Positions 41,294 through 50,630 of a stretch of DNA of 64,000 nt are shown piece by piece. The position numbers and the translations under genes were made by a program. The number at the start of each line of letters is the position of its first letter. Position 1 is the stretch's first letter. Source of the stretch: Fen-183 sp036504335 (GTDB lineage: Bacteria > Acidobacteriota > Thermoanaerobaculia > UBA5066); assembly GCA_036504335.1 (NCBI GenBank), contig DASXVJ010000001.1, forward strand, positions 1 through 64,000, in the 5' to 3' direction. The notes below the pieces were generated by a model. The model was not told the DNA's origin. It searched no databases and worked only from the letters and a program-made list of their open reading frames with translations.

Positions 41294-44239
41294 TCAGCGC
41301 TTCTTCGGTGGCGCCAGCTCTCCGAACCCCTTCTCGACTTCGTCCACGGCGGCGAGGAGCTGCGGCGTCGGGGCGTCGTCCGACTCCTGGACAATTCCGT
41401 AGAGGCGCGTGAGCCTTCCCTCGAGGGACTCGGCCTTCCCGGCGTCCGCGCCGTTTTTTCGCGCGCCGTCGAGGCGCACGAGGTCCGCGGCGAGGCGCCT
41501 CGCCGCCGCGTGCTGCGCCGCGAGGTCCGCCGGGGTCGCCTTCACGCGCGGGTCCATCGCGACCGTCAATGTCCGCGTAAGCGTCTTTCCGTCCACCGTG
41601 AGCGCGGCCGTGTACGTGCCGGGCAGGACGAGCGGGCCCTCCGGCTCCGGTGGCGTACGCCCGGGAATCGCGGAGATCGGGTACTCGCGCGACGCGACCG
41701 GCGGCGATGCGTAACGGAGATCCCACACCCAGCGGTGGTGGCCCGCGATCCGGGGAAGGGTGAGCGCGGGCCGCGCCCATTCCCCCGTGACGACGAGCGG
41801 CTCGACCTTCGCCTCGGGCGCGTCGTCGCTCGCGTACCGGCGCACGACGGCGCCTTTCGAATCGCGGATCTCGAGGACGACGGGGGCCGCGGACGAAACG
41901 CCGAGGAAGTAGTCCAGGATCGCGCCGTCGGGCGGGTTCTCCCCGGCGGGCTCCTCGACCGGCACGGGCGTGTCCGTCCAGCGGTTGCGCCGGATGCGAA
42001 TGGCCTTCTGCGGCTCGAAGAGGTGCGCCCGCGCTGCGGCGACGGCAGGCGTCATCTGGCGGAGCGGCGTGACGTCGTCGAGGATCCAGAACGAGCGGCC
42101 GTGCGTCCCGATCACGAGGTCGTCGCCCTTGACGACGAGGTCGCGCACCGACGTCGCGGGCATGTTCAGGCGCAGCGGCTGCCAGTTGGCGCCGTCGTCG
42201 AACGAGACGCACACCATGCGCTCGGTCGCCGCGTAGAGAAGCCCTTTTCGAACCGGGTCCTCGCGCACGGCATTGACGGGGTCGTCGGGAAGGCCGTGCA
42301 CGACCTCCTCCCAGGACTTCCCGCCGTCGCGGGTCCGGAGGACGTGCGGCCTCATGTCGTCGAGGCGGATGCGGTTGATTGCGGCGTAAGCCGTGAGGTC
42401 GTCGTGCGGCGAGGCCGCGAGCATCGAGACCTTGCTCCACGCCGTGAGCGAAGGTGGCGTGACGTCGGCCCACGTCTTCCCGCCGTCGGCGGTGCGGTGG
42501 ATGAGGCCGTCGTCCGTGCCGGCCCAGAGCACGTTCGCGCTCTTGTACGCCGGCGCCAGCGTGTAGACGACGCCGCGGCGCTGCATCGTCTCGAGGTCCT
42601 TCGTCCGGAAGGCGCCGATCGTCTCCGGCACCGCGGTCTTCTCGCGCGAGAGGTCGGGGCTGATCACGTCCCAGTGCCGCCCGCCGTCCGCCGTCCGGAA
42701 GACGACGTTCCCCGCATAGAAGAGGAGGCGCGGGTCGGCGGGCGAGAACATCACCGGCGCCGTTCGCAGAAAGCGATACGTGCCGCGCAGCGGCGCGGGC
42801 GAGACGTCCTGGACTTCCTTCGTCGAATGGCGGTAGCGCGTGAGCTTGCCGCCGTAGACGACGTCGGGGTCCTTCGGGTCGGGCGCGACGTAGCCGTACT
42901 CCTCGGCCGCGACGGGATGCCAGTCGCGGGACGTGATCGCGCCGTCGTCGCCGCGGCTCGCGACGCCGGCCGAGCCGCTCTCCTGCTGGCCGCCGTAGAC
43001 CCAGTACGGGAACCGGTCGTCCGTGGAGACGTGGTAGAGCTGCGCGGTCGGCTGGTTGTACCAGCTGCTCCACGTGGCGCCGCCGTTCACGGAGACGATC
43101 GCGCCCTGGTCCGCGGCGAGGAGGATCACGTCGGGGTTCTCCGGGTGGAACCAGATCGTGTGGAAGTCGTCGCCGCCCGGCGCCCCGCGCACGGGATCGA
43201 ACGTCTTCCCGCCGTCCCTGGATCGGTAAACCGAGGTGTTGGCCACCCACACGACGTCCCGCGAACGCGGGTGGACCTTGATCTCGGCGAAGTCGGAGCC
43301 GCGGCCCCAGAGGCGCTTCTCGCCGCTCACCTTCACGAACGTCTCGCCCGCGTCGTCCGAGACGAAGATCCCGACGTTCTTCTCCGTCTCCTCGCTGAGA
43401 GCGTCGACGGTCGCGTAGACGCGCTTCGGGTCCGACGGCGCGATCCCGAACCCGATGCGGCCGCCGCCCTCGGCGTGCGCGGGCAGCCCCTTGCCGATCG
43501 CCCGCCACCTCGTCCCGCCGTCCGTGGACTTGAAGAGCCCCGTGCCCGGCCCCTGCCACTGCCCGTTCTCCCACGGCCCGAGCCGCGACGACCACAGCGC
43601 CGCGTAGACGACGCCCGGGTCCTTCGGGTCGAGCGCAACCGCCGCGCCGCCCGTGTCCGCGTCCTTGTAGAGGACTTTCTCCCACGTCTTCCCGGCGTCC
43701 GTCGTCCGGAAGATCCCGCGCGTCTCGTTCGCGCCGTAAGGGTGGCCGAGGACCGCGACGAACGCCCGGTCGGCGTCCTTCGGATCGGCGGCGATCGCCG
43801 CGATCTGCTGGCCGTCGGCGAGGCCGAGGCGGACCCACGACTTCCCGCCGTCGTCCGAGCGGTACATGCCGTTCCCCACGGAGAGATCGGGGCGCTGCAG
43901 GCCCTCGCCGCTTCCCACCCACACGCGGTCGGGGCGCGACCACGAGACGGCGAGTGCGCCGATCGAGCCCGTGGGCTGCGCGTCGAAGATCGGGGCCCAC
44001 GTACGCCCGGCGTCCGTCGTCTTCCAGACGCCGCCGTTGTTCGGCGCCATGTAGAAGACGTTCGTGTTGCCGGGAACGCCGGAGGCGGCGACCGTGCGGC
44101 CGCCGCGGAAGGGCCCGATCATCCGCCAGCGCATTTCCCCGAACAGGGCCTGAGGAAACGGTTGCGCGAAGGCCGGGAGAGAAACGAGGAAGGCGAGGGC
44201 GAGAAGGCGCGACGGCGTGCGGTCGTGCGTCATGGTCAT
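41294..44239 (-). CDS. Secreted BNR/Asp-box beta-propeller protein (sortilin-like)
   Basis: A 981-residue exported protein with a signal peptide (LLALAFLVSLPAFA). It carries at least ten Asp-box repeats of the SxDxGxxW type: TTDAGRTW, RSDDGGKSW, TTDAGKTW, STDGGTRW, SDDAGETF, RSRDGGKTF, VNGGATW, RTADGGRHW, RTADGGKTW, RTRDGGKSW, SFDDGANW. This gives a large propeller like VPS10/sortilin and BNR glycosidase-like proteins. The C-terminal 250 residues hold an Ig-like domain (VVLEIRDSKGAVVRRYASDD) and a helical end. Related proteins are frequent in Acidobacteriota and often annotated as glycosyl hydrolases, but no catalytic residues are evident. Its ATG overlaps the MFS stop upstream. Confidence 0.8.
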   Translation of the reverse strand: MTMTHDRTPSRLLALAFLVSLPAFAQPFPQALFGEMRWRMIGPFRGGRTVAASGVPGNTNVFYMAPNNGGVWKTTDAGRTWAPIFDAQPTGSIGALAVSWSRPDRVWVGSGEGLQRPDLSVGNGMYRSDDGGKSWVRLGLADGQQIAAIAADPKDADRAFVAVLGHPYGANETRGIFRTTDAGKTWEKVLYKDADTGGAAVALDPKDPGVVYAALWSSRLGPWENGQWQGPGTGLFKSTDGGTRWRAIGKGLPAHAEGGGRIGFGIAPSDPKRVYATVDALSEETEKNVGIFVSDDAGETFVKVSGEKRLWGRGSDFAEIKVHPRSRDVVWVANTSVYRSRDGGKTFDPVRGAPGGDDFHTIWFHPENPDVILLAADQGAIVSVNGGATWSSWYNQPTAQLYHVSTDDRFPYWVYGGQQESGSAGVASRGDDGAITSRDWHPVAAEEYGYVAPDPKDPDVVYGGKLTRYRHSTKEVQDVSPAPLRGTYRFLRTAPVMFSPADPRLLFYAGNVVFRTADGGRHWDVISPDLSREKTAVPETIGAFRTKDLETMQRRGVVYTLAPAYKSANVLWAGTDDGLIHRTADGGKTWADVTPPSLTAWSKVSMLAASPHDDLTAYAAINRIRLDDMRPHVLRTRDGGKSWEEVVHGLPDDPVNAVREDPVRKGLLYAATERMVCVSFDDGANWQPLRLNMPATSVRDLVVKGDDLVIGTHGRSFWILDDVTPLRQMTPAVAAARAHLFEPQKAIRIRRNRWTDTPVPVEEPAGENPPDGAILDYFLGVSSAAPVVLEIRDSKGAVVRRYASDDAPEAKVEPLVVTGEWARPALTLPRIAGHHRWVWDLRYASPPVASREYPISAIPGRTPPEPEGPLVLPGTYTAALTVDGKTLTRTLTVAMDPRVKATPADLAAQHAAARRLAADLVRLDGARKNGADAGKAESLEGRLTRLYGIVQESDDAPTPQLLAAVDEVEKGFGELAPPKKR

Positions 44240-45546
44240 TTTGCCGGCGGCGTGATCGCCTCGAGGCCGTGGGAGTGCGTCCCCCTCTCACTCCGCCAGA
44301 GGAGGAACGAGAAGACGAATCCGACGGAGGCGAGCACTCCGAGGGAGACGATCACGGGCGTCCAGCCCGCGGGGTTGGCCACGCTCGCGTGCGCCCCGTC
44401 TTTCAGGAGGCCGAGGCCCCAGCTCATCCCGGCCCAGCCCACCTGCTGGCAGAACGTCATGAGCGCGTAGGCCGAGCCGAGCCGGGCCTCGGGGACGAGG
44501 TACGTGACGGCGGGCCAGAGAACTGCCGGGACGAGCGCGAACGCGAGGCCGAGCATTCCCATCAGGAGCGTCGGGGAGACCCCGGTGAAGGGCAGCAGGA
44601 AGAACGGGGGCACGAGGAGCGCCGAGCCCGCCGCCATCAGGAACGCGCGCTTCCCGATCCGGTCGGCGAGAAGGCCGAAGAGCGGCATCCCGATCATCGA
44701 GAGGAGCGGGAGGATCGACTTCAGGTTCCCGGCGGCCTCGGGCGACAGGCCCTTCGCCTCGATGAAGTAGAGGTTCGCGAACGTCCGGAACGGGAAGATC
44801 GTCGCGTAGAAGGCGACGCAAAGGCCGACGACCCACCAGTAGCCGAGGTCGAACCTCACGAGATCCGACCAGACGAGCTTGTCCGTCAGGCCGGGCCTCG
44901 ACACGGAGTAGACCCGGGCCGCCCGGCGCTCGAGCCCCGAGTAGACGATCGCGAAGAGGAGCCACACGACGCCGAGCGCGGCCGCGAGGAGAAGCGGCGG
45001 CTGCCAGGTCGCGAAGAGGGGCTTGAAGAGGTCGGGCGACTTGTCCGCGGCCCAGGACCCGAGCCGCGCGACGAGGAGCTGGATCGCGAGCGCGAACGAG
45101 ATCTCCTTGCCCTTGAACCAGCGCCCGATCACGGTCGTCGCCGCGACGATGAAGAGCTCCGAGCCGATCCCGAGGAGAAAGCGCCCGGCCATCATTCCGG
45201 CCCACGGCGCACCGGGGACGAGGACCGGGAGGACCGCGATCAGGATGCCTCCCGCGGCGCCGATGGCGCCGAAGAGAATCGCCGACGCCGCCACGCCGAT
45301 CCGGTCGATCAGGACGCCGCCCGCGATGAGGGTCAGGAGGGCGGCGACGTTGTACGACGTGTCGAGGAGCCCGATCTGGGCGCCCGTGAAGCCGAAGGCC
45401 TTCTCGAGCAGCGGCGTCACCGGGTACAGCGCGTCGAAGACGTAGTAGACCCCGAACATCGCGAGGCTGCACGTGAGGAGAACCGCCCACCGGTAGGCGG
45501 GCGGCGGCGGCGCGAGAGCGGCGCTCGGAGCGGGGCTGTCCGGCAT
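44236..45546 (-). CDS. MFS transporter
   Basis: A 436-residue major facilitator. Segments such as YRWAVLLTCSLAMFGVYYVF, GVLIDRIGVAASAILFGAIG (loop 2-3) and FGLLADRIGKRAFLMAAGSA (loop 8-9) mark the two six-helix halves. The central loop is long and basic. The N-terminus is Pro/Ala-rich. Its stop overlaps the start of the BNR-repeat gene (ATGA), so the two are translated together; transport of a product linked to that secreted protein is conceivable but not shown. Confidence 0.85.
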   Translation of the reverse strand: MPDSPAPSAALAPPPPAYRWAVLLTCSLAMFGVYYVFDALYPVTPLLEKAFGFTGAQIGLLDTSYNVAALLTLIAGGVLIDRIGVAASAILFGAIGAAGGILIAVLPVLVPGAPWAGMMAGRFLLGIGSELFIVAATTVIGRWFKGKEISFALAIQLLVARLGSWAADKSPDLFKPLFATWQPPLLLAAALGVVWLLFAIVYSGLERRAARVYSVSRPGLTDKLVWSDLVRFDLGYWWVVGLCVAFYATIFPFRTFANLYFIEAKGLSPEAAGNLKSILPLLSMIGMPLFGLLADRIGKRAFLMAAGSALLVPPFFLLPFTGVSPTLLMGMLGLAFALVPAVLWPAVTYLVPEARLGSAYALMTFCQQVGWAGMSWGLGLLKDGAHASVANPAGWTPVIVSLGVLASVGFVFSFLLWRSERGTHSHGLEAITPPAK

Positions 45547-45599
45547 CCGCGCAGTCTAGCCGCTCCGCGCGCGGGGGCCGCGCCGCCCCCGCGCGGCCT

Positions 45600-45955
45600 G
45601 GAAGTTGACGGAACGAGGTCGAATCGCTCGACGGAGCGCGACGGGCGGTCGACGGCCACCTTCACGACGAGACCGGCGTGGTCGGACGGCCAGAGGCCGG
45701 CCGAGGCCACGTCGCCGCGCGTGTTTCCGACGACGTTGGCGCCGACGAGATCGAAGCCGTCGGCTCGCCGCGCACGAGGATCGCGAGGTGGTCGACCACC
45801 TCCATGGGCTCGAAGGTCGTCCCGTCGAGCCGGACGTACTGAACGGCCTCCTGGACCGCGAAAAGGTCGGGTCTGGCGGCTTTCACCTACTTCGCGATCG
45901 CCGCGGCGAGCGCGACGGCCGCGAGCGCGGGTAAGAGACGCGCGCGTGAGTTCAT
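45600..45955 (-). pseudogene. Decayed endonuclease/exonuclease/phosphatase gene
   Basis: Three pieces of an EEP-fold gene remain in order. The ATG at 45955 starts a signal peptide (MNSRARLLPALAAVALAAAI) that ends in a stop. A second frame gives KAARPDLFAVQEAVQYVRLD and PMEVVDHLAILVRG, matching the EAPDLIGVQEAV region of the intact neighbour. A third gives DGFDLVGANVVGNTRGDVAS and GLWPSDHAGLVVKV, matching its C-terminal PAGMWPSDHAGVVVTL. The middle, with the catalytic Asn/Asp region, is missing. It is therefore a tandem paralogue of the next gene, reduced to about a third of its length. Confidence 0.65.
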
Positions 45956-45989
45956 GGGGTCCTTCCTTTCCGTCCACGCGAGCCCGTGC

Positions 45990-47060
45990 TCACGGGACGA
46001 GGGTCACGACGACGCCGGCGTGGTCGGAGGGCCACATGCCGGCGGGAACACGGTCGAGAAGCGTGGCGCCGACGACGTCGGCGTCCGTCACGCCGAACCG
46101 GCCCGAGAAGAGGACGAGGTCGAGCCGCTGCGTGAGGCGCGGGAACGGGTTCAGAAGGTCCGGCGACTGGCCCCACGTGAGGCCGGGCGCCCGGCGGTTC
46201 GCGGCCGTCCAGGCGTCGGTCAGGCCGAAGTCCTGCGTGAGCATCTTGTACGTGGGCCACTTCCGGAAACCGTCCGTGTTGAAGTCGCCCGAAAAGACGA
46301 CGGGCAGGCCCGACGCGAGGTGGATGTTCACGAGTTCGGCGGCCTGCGCCTGCTGGAGAGGCGTGAGCTCGTCGGGGCTCGCCGAGGCGTCTTCGAGGTG
46401 TGTCGTGACGAAGCGGAAGCGGTGCCCGTATGCCGCGACGTCGACCGACGCCCAGCCCTGCGCGAGCGGAAACGGGAAGGCCGGCGGGCCGAGAATGTAC
46501 TGGAAGACGCCGTGCTGCGCGTTCGAGGTCGTGACGCCGTGGCCCCTGCGGGAGAGGATCGCGTTGCGATCCCGAAGAGCGACCTTCGTGAGATTCCCGC
46601 CTGCGTCGAGCACCGGCAGATCGATGGAAAGCGTGTCGACGCTCGAGACGACCTCGTACTTCATCCCGACCTGATCCAGCGCGGCGACGAGGATCTCGAG
46701 GTGGTCGAGACTCTCGACGATCGAGCCCGTCGGGCCGACCTGCGTGTAGTTCACGGCCTCCTGGACGCCGATGAGGTCCGGCGCCTCGAGGCGGACCCGG
46801 AGCGCGATGTCGCGGACGCGCCTGTGGAAGTTCGTCGCGTGGATCTGCCCCCACGCCACGGTGGCGGCTTCGGCGATGGCGGCCTCGTCGCCCGACATCG
46901 CGGCTGCGACCACCGGTCCGTCGTCAAAGCCGTAAAAGAGGTTCCAGGTCATCACCTTGACGGGCTTCCGGCCGTCCGCCGAAGCGGCCGGGGCGGCCGC
47001 GAGGCACAGCGCCGCCGCCGCGGCGGCGAAGAAGGCGATCAGGCTCGAGCGGCTCTTCAT
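45990..47060 (-). CDS. Secreted endonuclease/exonuclease/phosphatase family protein
   Basis: A 356-residue exported protein. The signal peptide (LIAFFAAAAAALCLAAAPAA) is followed by the DNase I-like fold: VKVMTWNLFYGFDDG, PDLIGVQEAVNYTQVG with the metal-binding Glu, RFRFVTTHLEDASAS, VVFSGDFNTDGFRKWPTYKM with the catalytic Asp/Asn, and PSDHAGVVV with the final Asp/His pair. It cleaves phosphodiester bonds in nucleic acids, phospholipids or inositol phosphates; a secreted member could be a nuclease or a sphingomyelinase-like enzyme. A broken copy follows it. Confidence 0.85.
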   Translation of the reverse strand: MKSRSSLIAFFAAAAAALCLAAAPAASADGRKPVKVMTWNLFYGFDDGPVVAAAMSGDEAAIAEAATVAWGQIHATNFHRRVRDIALRVRLEAPDLIGVQEAVNYTQVGPTGSIVESLDHLEILVAALDQVGMKYEVVSSVDTLSIDLPVLDAGGNLTKVALRDRNAILSRRGHGVTTSNAQHGVFQYILGPPAFPFPLAQGWASVDVAAYGHRFRFVTTHLEDASASPDELTPLQQAQAAELVNIHLASGLPVVFSGDFNTDGFRKWPTYKMLTQDFGLTDAWTAANRRAPGLTWGQSPDLLNPFPRLTQRLDLVLFSGRFGVTDADVVGATLLDRVPAGMWPSDHAGVVVTLVP

Positions 47061-47168
47061 GGGATTCCTGCCTTTCCGTCCATCGGAGTGGACGCTCCGA
47101 AGGTAGGCGCGGCGAAACCTCCGGTCTCAGCGGATTTACAGGAGAATTCGCGGTTCCCGGCGGCGGCA

Positions 47169-47184
47169 TGAAGCACTTGCTTCA
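47169..47184. promoter_or_regulatory. Perfect 16-bp palindrome, candidate operator
   Basis: TGAAGCACTTGCTTCA is a perfect 7-2-7 inverted repeat in the divergent intergenic region, 53 nt upstream of the small secreted protein gene and 109 nt upstream of the EEP gene. The 5-6-5 geometry (TGAAG-N6-CTTCA) resembles CRP-family sites. Related copies: 54141-54156, 51080-51095, 1763-1778. Confidence 0.5.
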
Positions 47185-47236
47185 ATGGCGGCAGGGCGGG
47201 GCGCGGCCTCATCTTGTAATAAGGAGGGATCTCCCC

Positions 47237-47566
47237 ATGAGGAAAGCTCCGGTCGCCGTGGCGCTTGCGCTCCTCCTCGCCGCGGCCCTGCCCCTCGCCG
47301 GCTCCGGCCGCGATTGCAGCAAGCTCACCGAAATCCAGATCCAGGCGAAGTCCGACAAGACGATCTACACGGGCACCTCTCCCGCGACCTACCGCGTCTG
47401 CGTGTGCGACGCCGAGCCCGTCGTCGAGCTCATGGCCGACGGCAAGGTCGTCGCCACCGTCACGGGCGGACAGTGCGGGGACGTCACCGGCAGGAAGATC
47501 GAGGTTCACGCCTCCGACGACCGGGGAGTCACGGTGGGCTACACCGTGGTGACGCCGGCGCACTGA
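47237..47566 (+). CDS. Small secreted protein of unknown function
   Basis: A 109-residue protein with a strong Shine-Dalgarno (AAGGAGGGA) and a signal peptide (VAVALALLLAAALPLAGSG). The mature part is about 85 residues, mostly beta (YTGTSPATYRVCVCDAEPVV, ELMADGKVVATVTGGQC), with four Cys that could form two disulfides. I do not recognise a family. A perfect palindromic operator candidate precedes it. It is followed 58 nt later by the tryptophanase gene, whose own leader shows no strong promoter, so co-transcription is possible. Confidence 0.7.
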   Translation: MRKAPVAVALALLLAAALPLAGSGRDCSKLTEIQIQAKSDKTIYTGTSPATYRVCVCDAEPVVELMADGKVVATVTGGQCGDVTGRKIEVHASDDRGVTVGYTVVTPAH

Positions 47567-47624
47567 CGGCGGCGCCCTTCCGGTCCGGCGCACCGGGCCG
47601 CAGGCGCGTTATCCTGCGGGCACG

Positions 47625-49001
47625 ATGCCTTTCCGCACGATCATCGAGCCGTTCCGCATCAAGTCCGTCGAGACCGTCAAGGAGACGACGCCCGAGTACC
47701 GGCGCCGCGCGATCGCCGAGGCCGGATACAACGTCTTCCTCCTTCCCGCCGCGGACGTCCTCATCGACCTCCTGACCGACTCGGGCACGGGCGCGATGTC
47801 GGCCGCGCAGTGGGGCGCGCTCATCCAGGGCGACGAGTCCTACGCGGGCAGCCGCTCGTTCTACCGCTTCCGCGACGTCATCCAGGACCTCACGGGCTTC
47901 AAGCACGTCATCCCGACTCACCAGGGGCGCGCGGCCGAGCGCATCCTGTTCCACACGGTCCTCAAGAAGGGCGACGTCGTCCCGAACAACAACCACTTCG
48001 ACACGACGCGCGCGAACATCGAGGTCGAGGGCGCCGAGGCGCGCGACCTCGTGATCGCCGAGGGCCGCGTGCCGTCGCTCATCCACCCCTTCAAGGGGAA
48101 CATCGACCTGGCCGCTCTCGAGAAGACGCTCGTCGAGGACGGCGACCGCGTGCCGCTCGTCATGGTGACGGTCACGAACAACTCGGGCGGCGGCCAGCCC
48201 GTCTCGCTCGAGAACCTCCGGGGCGTGCGGGCGCTCTGCGACAAGTACCGGAAGCCGTTCTTCCTCGACGCGTGCCGGTTCGCCGAGAACGCGTACTTCG
48301 TGAAGCGCCGCGAGAAGGGGCAGGAGGGCCGGACGCCCAAGGCCATCGCGCAGGAGATGTTCTCCCTCGCGGACGGCTGCACGATGTCGGCGAAGAAGGA
48401 CGGCCTCGCGAACATCGGCGGCTTCCTCGCGATGAACGACGACGCGTGGGCCGAGAACGCGCGGAACCTCACGATCCTCACGGAAGGCTTCCCGACCTAC
48501 GGCGGCCTCGCGGGCTACGACCTCGAGGCCATCGCGCAGGGGCTCGTGGAGGTCGTCGAGGCACCCTACCTCCAGTACCGCATCCGGTCGATCGAGTACC
48601 TCGCCGACAAGCTCGACGCCGGCGGCGTCCCGATGATCCGCCCCTCCGGCGGACACGCCGTCTACCTCGACGCCCGCGCCCTCCTCCCGCACATCCCGCC
48701 CGTGAAGTACCCCGGGATCGCGCTCGTGAACGCCCTCTACGAGGCCGGAGGGATCCGCGGAGTCGAGATCGGGACGGTCATGTTCGGGATGAAGCCCGAC
48801 GGGCGCGAGGAGCCGGGGCCGATGGACCTCGTGCGGCTCGCGTTCCCGCGCCGCGTCTACACGCAGTCGCACGTCGACTACGTGTCGGAAGTCGTCCTCG
48901 AGGTCGCGCGCAACGCGGCAAGCCTGCCCGGTTATCGCATCACGTCCGCCCCACGCGTTCTCCGGCACTTCACCGCGCGCTTCGAGCCCGTCGCGCCTTG
49001 A
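47625..49001 (+). CDS. tnaA: Tryptophanase
   Basis: A beta-eliminating PLP lyase of 458 residues. EPFRIKSVETVKETTPEYRR, IDLLTDSGTGAMSAAQWGAL, YRFRDVIQDLTGFKHVIPTH, THQGRAAERILF, NNSGGGQPVSLENL, the PLP-Lys region CTMSAKKDGLANIGGF and the C-terminal RVLRHFTARFEPV match the tryptophanase/tyrosine phenol-lyase family. GGIRGVEIGTVMFG has Ile where tyrosine phenol-lyases have the substrate-binding Arg (VRSMERG), so tryptophan, yielding indole, pyruvate and ammonia, is the likely substrate. No tnaC-like leader peptide or tnaB permease is seen. The stop overlaps the next gene. Confidence 0.85.
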   Translation: MPFRTIIEPFRIKSVETVKETTPEYRRRAIAEAGYNVFLLPAADVLIDLLTDSGTGAMSAAQWGALIQGDESYAGSRSFYRFRDVIQDLTGFKHVIPTHQGRAAERILFHTVLKKGDVVPNNNHFDTTRANIEVEGAEARDLVIAEGRVPSLIHPFKGNIDLAALEKTLVEDGDRVPLVMVTVTNNSGGGQPVSLENLRGVRALCDKYRKPFFLDACRFAENAYFVKRREKGQEGRTPKAIAQEMFSLADGCTMSAKKDGLANIGGFLAMNDDAWAENARNLTILTEGFPTYGGLAGYDLEAIAQGLVEVVEAPYLQYRIRSIEYLADKLDAGGVPMIRPSGGHAVYLDARALLPHIPPVKYPGIALVNALYEAGGIRGVEIGTVMFGMKPDGREEPGPMDLVRLAFPRRVYTQSHVDYVSEVVLEVARNAASLPGYRITSAPRVLRHFTARFEPVAP

Positions 49002-50554
49002 GAGCGATCCTGTCCCTCGCCGCCCTCCTCGTGGCCGCCGCACCGCTCGCGCGCGGATCCGTCGACGTCCCGCCGGCCGCGTTCGCCGACCCCGCGCGCC
49101 GGGCGAAGCTCCTCGCGGCGCTGCCCGCGGTCGAGAAGGCCGTGGCCGCGGCCGTCGAGCAGAAGAAGTTCCCGGCCGCCGCGTTCGGCGTCGTCGTGGA
49201 CGGCGAGCTCGTCCTCGCGAAGGGATGGGGCGCTCGCGGAGCGTCGGGCGGCGCCGTGGACGCGGACACGGTCTTCCGGATCGCGTCGATGACGAAGAGC
49301 TTCACGGCCCTCGCGATCCTCAGGCTCCGCGACGAGGGGAAGCTCTCCCTGGACGACGCGGTCGCGAAGTGGGTGCCCGAACTCGCCGGGATGCCGAAGG
49401 CGACGGCGGACTCCCCGGAGATCACGATTCGCCACCTGCTGACCCATTCCGAGGGCTTTCCCGAGGACAACCCGTGGGGCGACCGGCAGCTCGCACAGAG
49501 TGACGCGTTCCTCTCCGCGATGGCGCGCGCCGGGATCCCGTTCTCGAACGCCCCGGGCGTCGCGTTCGAGTACTCGAACACGGGCTACGCGCTCCTCGGG
49601 CGCGTCGTGGCGAACGTGTCGAAGATGCGTTACCGCGACACCATCGATGCTCTGATCCTCAGGCCGCTCGGGATGACCTCGACCTTCTGGGAGGCCTCGG
49701 CCGTCCCGCCCGGCCGCCTCGTGACGGGAATGCGCCTCGAGGGCGAGACCCCCGTGGACGAGCCGCTTCTCGGCGACGGGGCGTTCGGGGCCATGGGCGG
49801 TCTCTTCTCCACCGTGCGCGACCTCGCCCGGTACACGGCGTTCTTCCTCTCGGCCTGGCCGCCGCGCGACGACGCGGACGCGGGCCCCGTCTCGCGCGCG
49901 TCGCGCCGCGAGATGCAGCAGGCCGCGCGCACGACCGGCGCCTCCGTGAGGCCCGCGGCCGACGGCAAGCCCATGCGTCTCACCGCGGGCGGGTACGGCT
50001 ACGGGCTCAACGACCGTGCGACCTGCCAGTTTCGCCACGTCGTGTCGCACGGAGGCGGCCTGCCCGGCTACGGCTCGCTCATGCTCTGGCTGCCCGAGCA
50101 CGGCGTCGCGCTCGTGGCGCTCGCGAACCTCCGGTACGCCGGCTGGAGCGCCATCTTCAGCGACGCGCTCGACGCCCTCGCGGCGGGTGGCGGGCTCAAG
50201 GCGCGCGTCCCCCAGCCGTCTCCGGCGCTCATGGCCGCTTACCGGGCCGTGAACGGGCTCTACGCCGCGTGGGACGACCCGGCCTTCGACGCTCTCGCCG
50301 CGGACAACCTCGTCCTGGACGCGCCGAAGGCGAAACGGCGCGGCGAATTCGCGGACCTCAGGGCGAAGCACGGCGCGTGCGTGCCCCGCGCGCTCGAGGC
50401 CGAGAACGCGCTGCGCGGGGGGTGGACCCTCGCATGCGAGCGCGGCGAGATCGCCCTGAAGATCACGCTCGCCCCCACGCGGCCGCCGCGGCTTCAGCTG
50501 CTCGAGGCCAAGTCGAACCCGGCTCCGGCCGCCGAGGAACCCTGCCGGCCCTGA
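48998..50554 (+). CDS. Secreted serine hydrolase, class C beta-lactamase family
   Basis: A 518-residue protein with a TTG start overlapping the tnaA stop (TTGA) and a signal peptide (LSLAALLVAAAPLARG). The DD-peptidase/AmpC fold is clear: Ser97 and Lys100 in FRIASMTKSF, the Tyr motif in FEYSNTGYALLG and HGGGLPGYGSLMLWL in place of the KTG strand. A C-terminal domain of about 110 residues follows. Relatives include esterases, D-aminopeptidases and penicillin-binding proteins; resistance to beta-lactams should not be assumed. Confidence 0.85.
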   Translation: MRAILSLAALLVAAAPLARGSVDVPPAAFADPARRAKLLAALPAVEKAVAAAVEQKKFPAAAFGVVVDGELVLAKGWGARGASGGAVDADTVFRIASMTKSFTALAILRLRDEGKLSLDDAVAKWVPELAGMPKATADSPEITIRHLLTHSEGFPEDNPWGDRQLAQSDAFLSAMARAGIPFSNAPGVAFEYSNTGYALLGRVVANVSKMRYRDTIDALILRPLGMTSTFWEASAVPPGRLVTGMRLEGETPVDEPLLGDGAFGAMGGLFSTVRDLARYTAFFLSAWPPRDDADAGPVSRASRREMQQAARTTGASVRPAADGKPMRLTAGGYGYGLNDRATCQFRHVVSHGGGLPGYGSLMLWLPEHGVALVALANLRYAGWSAIFSDALDALAAGGGLKARVPQPSPALMAAYRAVNGLYAAWDDPAFDALAADNLVLDAPKAKRRGEFADLRAKHGACVPRALEAENALRGGWTLACERGEIALKITLAPTRPPRLQLLEAKSNPAPAAEEPCRP

Positions 50555-50593
50555 CGAAAAGAAAAACGCCTCCGGGCGGGGGCCCGGAGGCGT
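50555..50593 (-). terminator. Terminator of the small cytochrome gene
   Basis: A perfect 12-bp stem, ACGCCTCCGGGC / GCCCGGAGGCGT (50566-50577 and 50582-50593), with a 4-nt loop is followed on the minus strand by TTTTCTTTTC. It lies 38 nt after the stop of the cytochrome gene. Confidence 0.88.
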
Positions 50594-50630
50594 GAAAACG
50601 GCCGCGCGGGGCGGCCGGATCGGAACGACG

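Noticed and set aside
47625..49001. Tyrosine phenol-lyase as the identity of the 458-residue PLP lyase
   Set aside because: The substrate-selecting position has Ile as in tryptophanase, and the C-terminus (RVLRHFTAR) and the HIPP stretch match tryptophanase.
48998..50554. Antibiotic-resistance beta-lactamase
   Set aside because: The fold is shared with esterases and peptidases; no resistance-specific features or mobile context are present.
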